DNA of 64,000 nt from Chthonomonadales bacterium (GTDB lineage Bacteria > Armatimonadota > Chthonomonadetes > Chthonomonadales > CAJBBX01), in contig JADLGO010000015.1 of NCBI GenBank assembly GCA_020849275.1, positions 1-64,000 on the forward strand, read 5' to 3'. Under the pieces are notes generated by a model, which was given only the letters and a program-made list of their open reading frames with translations, did not search any database and was not told where the DNA came from. A program made the translations under genes and the position numbers. Shown here piece after piece: positions 60,857 to 64,000 of the stretch (positions are counted from its first letter, which is position 1; each line of letters begins with the position of its first letter).

Positions 60857-63800
60857 TCACCGGCGCGCGGCCGGCGCCGTACGGAGCTCCACCGACGGAC
60901 GCGGGCCGAAGCGGCACCGGCCCGCCGCCACGCACCCGAACACAAGCCGTGAACGCGAGGCGATCGGCGGCAGCGAGCCGCGGACCAGGGCGGAGGCGCC
61001 GTTTCGCGCAACGTCGACGGGGATGGGCAGGCGAACCGCCGACTTGCCCGCGCGCGCCTCCAGGTAGACGCCACCGGCTTTCGCCGATCTTCGTGGGGCC
61101 ACCCACTTCGCCATGCCGTTGTTGCCGAGCACGGCGCGCACCGCGATCGGCTGGCCGGCACGGACGATCACTGTCCCGCCTCTCACCACGCTGTGCCACC
61201 GCCCATCGGCGCCGAGCACCTCCAGGCTCTCGTACTCGGCGTCGAGGTACTTGGGAGGGTTGTGCCCGTTGTAGCGCGTGTTGCCGACGGCCAGCAACGG
61301 TGTGTTCGTCGAGTCGGTGCCCTCTCCGGCGGCGCGCAGGCCAGGGAACCGGCCCTGGCCGATCAGCTTCCAGAAGCGCTCCTGGGTCGCCGCGTAGATG
61401 CCCTGCAGGCCGTCCGGGTGCGCATCGCGGTCGACCGCGATCCACCCATCGGGACGTCGGAGCTTACGCGCGGGTGTGAATCGCTTCGATGCGGCGGCGA
61501 TGATGCGCGTCGTCCCCCGCCAGGTCCCGTCGGGATCGATGATGCCGAAGTCGCTGTTCTCACCGAACCGAAAGCCGCCCGGGTACCACCAGCAGACCGT
61601 GCCGGCGGACCCGCTGCGCTCCGCCATCTCGTAGAACGCGCGGTAGTAGCGCTCGGTGAAAGCGATGCTAGCCGGCGCGTAGAAGCGGCGCTCGAACGCG
61701 TCCGCGAACCCGAGGCCCGGCGGCACCGGTCCGGCGCTCGCCGGGCTCCAGATCGTGTAGCCGAACTCGGCCCATAGCACGGGGTGGCCGGGAGCCGTCA
61801 TTCGCGTGTAGGCGGCCGTGAACCAACCCGGCCGCACCTGCGCCCATTCGCCGATGCGGCCGTAACCCTCGGGGCTCATGAAGCTCATGCTGCGCGCCAA
61901 CGACCGGAAATCGTAGGGCATGCTGGCCGGATTGGCAGTCGGGTCGCCGCCGATCGACGCGCGAAAAGAGAGCAGGTGGTGTTGGTCCACGGTGCGCACG
62001 AGCTGCCGCGCGCGCATATAGGCCCGGCTGAGAAGGTTGTCGAGGAACCGCCGATAGGCCGCGGCCATGCGGGGAGCCTTGCTGCCGGCGCTCAGATCCG
62101 CGTCGGACGGGCCCGTCACCTTGCCGTCGGCTCGCGGCACCGGCGTCGCCCAGTCGCCCTCCGCGCTATCGAGGCTTCCGTACCGCTCCAGGATCCAGCG
62201 CTCCCACTCGCCATCCCAGCGCCTGCGCTGCGGATAGTTGCCCCAGAAGGGTTCCCAGGCCAGGTCGTAGGCAAAGATGGTGTCGTCGCCGGCGAGCCGG
62301 TTCGCCTTGATGATGTCGCCGATCCCCGGCCACTCGAAGTCGAGCGGCGTGCCCGGGCGCAGCGACAGGTTCACCTTGAGTCCGTGCGCGTCGCACCGGT
62401 TCAGCAGGTCGACCAGGTTGCCGCTGCGCATGGCGCCGGTGTAGATGAACGCGCTGATCATGTTGAACCCAATACGCTGGATGCGCGCCAGGTCGCGCTC
62501 GATCACCACCGGGTCGTAGGACTCCGACGAGAGCCACTGCTCGAAGAACGGCCCGTCCTCGATCGCGATGCCGGAGGAGGGCATGTAGTTGACGCCATGC
62601 GGGTACCAGGGGCGGCCGCCGTCCGAGAACTGTCCGTTGGCGACCGTCATGAACCGGGGTACCCGCCGCCGATGTCGCACGGTAACCTCGTGCGAGAGGC
62701 GATCGACGGCCTTGCCGCCACGAGACAGCTCGCATGTCACCTCGTAGCGGTTGGCGGCCAGCCGGCCGGGGGTCCATTCCAGCCGAGCAACGCGCACGCC
62801 GTCGTCGTCGCGCAACGCCACGCGGCGCTCGAAGGCGGGCGCGGTCGAGCCGGCGGCACGCACCGTGAACCGGGCCTCCAGCGGGCCGGTGTCTGCCGCC
62901 GCGCGCGCGCCGAGCACCATCGGCTCGTCCGGGAACATGCCGAAGTGACGCGCGCCCGCCTCGAGGAGGAATGGCCCGCCCACCATGCGCCGGGCCACGC
63001 GCGCCACGTACCGCCGCACCTCCGGACGGGCGTACCAGCGTGAGTCATCCGGCGTGAAGCTCGCCCAGGCGCCCGGCGCGAACCCATCGCGGTGGTGCAG
63101 GAGCAGCGTCGCCGCCGTCCCGGCCACCTCCCCACGCCGCAGCACCTCGAGCAGGGGGATCCAGCGCCACTTGCGCCCCTTGTCGAACCCTGTGCCCGTC
63201 GGCCGGGGGTGTGTCGAGAGGAGGCGCCCGGGCATGGGCAGGCGGACCGGGCCCACCAGCGCGTCGCCGGCGCTCGCCCGCAGCGAGGTCGCGCCTCGCA
63301 CCGGGTAGTACTTGTACGCCGGCGACACTGTGTCCAGTGTCGGAGCGGCGTAGCGCGGCCAGTTCGGCCCATGCGCCGTGCCGAGCGACGCGATCCAGTA
63401 CTCGTGACGCCCCGACGGAACCCGAGTGTGCGTGAACGCGAGGCCAACCGCCACGACCGCCGCGTTGCTCAGGTTCAGATGCGTCGATGCGTGCTGGCGC
63501 GGCGACTGTCCCTCCGGATCCCAGAGGACGAACGACGAGAGTGGCACGGCGTTGCGTCTCCACGTGGTGGTGAGCGGTACCGTGGCTATCCAACGCGAGC
63601 CATCGCGCTCGCGGACCTCGACGGCGAGAGCGGTCGTCTTCGGCCCGCCACGCGCCCAGAAGGTGACCAGGTTGGGGCGCCCCTCGGGCGCACGCCGGAC
63701 AGGCGCGTCCAGTGTGTCCCAGCCCGTCAGGTCGCCGATGCGCGCGTGCAGGACGGCCTCGCCTTCGTGACCCGGCTTCGCGATCTCCCAGCTAGCTGGC

Positions 63801-64000
63801 GACTTCAGCGAGTTCGAGGACCGCTCCAGGTCGGCGGCCTCGAGGTCGCCGTAGTCGACAAGTGATGCCTCGGATGGGGTGCGCCGGACCCGATCCGTGA
63901 GCTCGTCCTCATCGATCCAGGCTCCGTCGACGCGCTGCACCAGTCGGTCGAACGCCGGCCCACCGAGGATGACGAGGTTGCCGCCGTCGCGCAGGTAGCG
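60857..64000 (-). CDS. Large glycoside hydrolase, clan GH-A-like (partial)
   Basis: At least 1047 residues; the N-terminus lies beyond the right edge, because the frame stays open to base 64000. The first visible part (YLRDGGNLVILGGPAFDRL) resembles a glutamine-amidotransferase-like domain found in some beta-galactosidases. Beta-sandwich regions follow, then a TIM-barrel: GVNYMPSSG, LARIQRIGFNMISAFIYTGA, a likely acid/base in LAWEPFWGN and a likely nucleophile in VLWAEFGY. These two glutamates fit clan GH-A. The C-terminus is an Ig-like or CARDB-type domain. It may be a secreted or surface polysaccharide hydrolase, but no signal peptide can be checked. Family within GH-A not assigned. Confidence 0.72.
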   Translation of the reverse strand, partial: RYLRDGGNLVILGGPAFDRLVQRVDGAWIDEDELTDRVRRTPSEASLVDYGDLEAADLERSSNSLKSPASWEIAKPGHEGEAVLHARIGDLTGWDTLDAPVRRAPEGRPNLVTFWARGGPKTTALAVEVRERDGSRWIATVPLTTTWRRNAVPLSSFVLWDPEGQSPRQHASTHLNLSNAAVVAVGLAFTHTRVPSGRHEYWIASLGTAHGPNWPRYAAPTLDTVSPAYKYYPVRGATSLRASAGDALVGPVRLPMPGRLLSTHPRPTGTGFDKGRKWRWIPLLEVLRRGEVAGTAATLLLHHRDGFAPGAWASFTPDDSRWYARPEVRRYVARVARRMVGGPFLLEAGARHFGMFPDEPMVLGARAAADTGPLEARFTVRAAGSTAPAFERRVALRDDDGVRVARLEWTPGRLAANRYEVTCELSRGGKAVDRLSHEVTVRHRRRVPRFMTVANGQFSDGGRPWYPHGVNYMPSSGIAIEDGPFFEQWLSSESYDPVVIERDLARIQRIGFNMISAFIYTGAMRSGNLVDLLNRCDAHGLKVNLSLRPGTPLDFEWPGIGDIIKANRLAGDDTIFAYDLAWEPFWGNYPQRRRWDGEWERWILERYGSLDSAEGDWATPVPRADGKVTGPSDADLSAGSKAPRMAAAYRRFLDNLLSRAYMRARQLVRTVDQHHLLSFRASIGGDPTANPASMPYDFRSLARSMSFMSPEGYGRIGEWAQVRPGWFTAAYTRMTAPGHPVLWAEFGYTIWSPASAGPVPPGLGFADAFERRFYAPASIAFTERYYRAFYEMAERSGSAGTVCWWYPGGFRFGENSDFGIIDPDGTWRGTTRIIAAASKRFTPARKLRRPDGWIAVDRDAHPDGLQGIYAATQERFWKLIGQGRFPGLRAAGEGTDSTNTPLLAVGNTRYNGHNPPKYLDAEYESLEVLGADGRWHSVVRGGTVIVRAGQPIAVRAVLGNNGMAKWVAPRRSAKAGGVYLEARAGKSAVRLPIPVDVARNGASALVRGSLPPIASRSRLVFGCVAAGRCRFGPRPSVELRTAPAARR

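Noticed and set aside
1-64000. CRISPR arrays, tRNA or rRNA genes
   Set aside because: No regularly spaced repeats of CRISPR type, and no tRNA arm patterns noticed in intergenic regions; a dedicated scan was not possible.

Overview
This is a high-GC (roughly 70 percent) bacterial chromosome segment, densely coding, with no rRNA, tRNA, CRISPR array, prophage or intact insertion sequence that I can see. Several promoters match the sigma-70 consensus closely (TTGACA/TATACT type, 17-base spacing). A secreted beta-barrel protein ending in phenylalanine suggests a double-membrane cell. The mix of large sugar-hydrolase genes, several Gfo/Idh-type dehydrogenases, a SecA with long insertions, ThyX instead of ThyA, and a 13-subunit nuo cluster fits an uncultured, aerobic, plant- or soil-polysaccharide-degrading bacterium. 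Armatimonadota or a neighbouring phylum is my best guess, but taxonomy cannot be settled from this window.

Layout: 0-7.3 kb holds two convergent exported glycoside hydrolases (GH106-like and alpha-glucuronidase-like with a malectin domain), followed by about 800 bases of decayed sequence containing what looks like the tail of a DUF3427 helicase. 7.3-15 kb has SnoaL-like, queG, an esterase, a DUF5990-like protein, an exported HExxH protein, a sugar isomerase, thyX and a small sigma factor with a structured leader. 15-20 kb has secA and rodA, transcribed divergently from two near-consensus promoters. 20-28.6 kb holds two Gfo/Idh oxidoreductases, a medium-chain dehydrogenase, a B12-radical SAM enzyme, an MFS transporter fused to HEAT repeats, and a three-repeat HNH_repeat protein. 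28.6-32.5 kb is a regulatory block: ECF sigma factor, Ig-like protein and XRE-TPR regulator.

32.8-37 kb holds an outer-membrane-barrel gene followed by a tightly coupled four-gene operon: ExeA-like ATPase, a small protein, an orphan ParA and another small protein. I regard this as one of the two best candidates for an undescribed system. 37-41 kb has a NAGPA-type phosphodiester glycosidase and polyphosphate kinase. 41.2-56.2 kb is a complex I operon (nuoA, C, D, E, F, G, H, J, K, L, M, N) that lacks nuoB and nuoI and contains a uroporphyrinogen-decarboxylase-family gene coupled to nuoM. A perfect CRP-type palindrome lies in front of nuoA.

56.2-59.1 kb (minus strand) is the second strong candidate. 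cysM, a JAMM protease (mec) and a triple fusion of CysO-like ubiquitin fold, MoeZ-type E1 and rhodanese overlap one another. The ubiquitin-fold di-glycine is buried inside the fusion, so a cleavage step by the neighbouring protease is predicted. The window ends with a cyclophilin, small proteins, a GNAT acetyltransferase and a large clan GH-A-like hydrolase that runs off the right edge.
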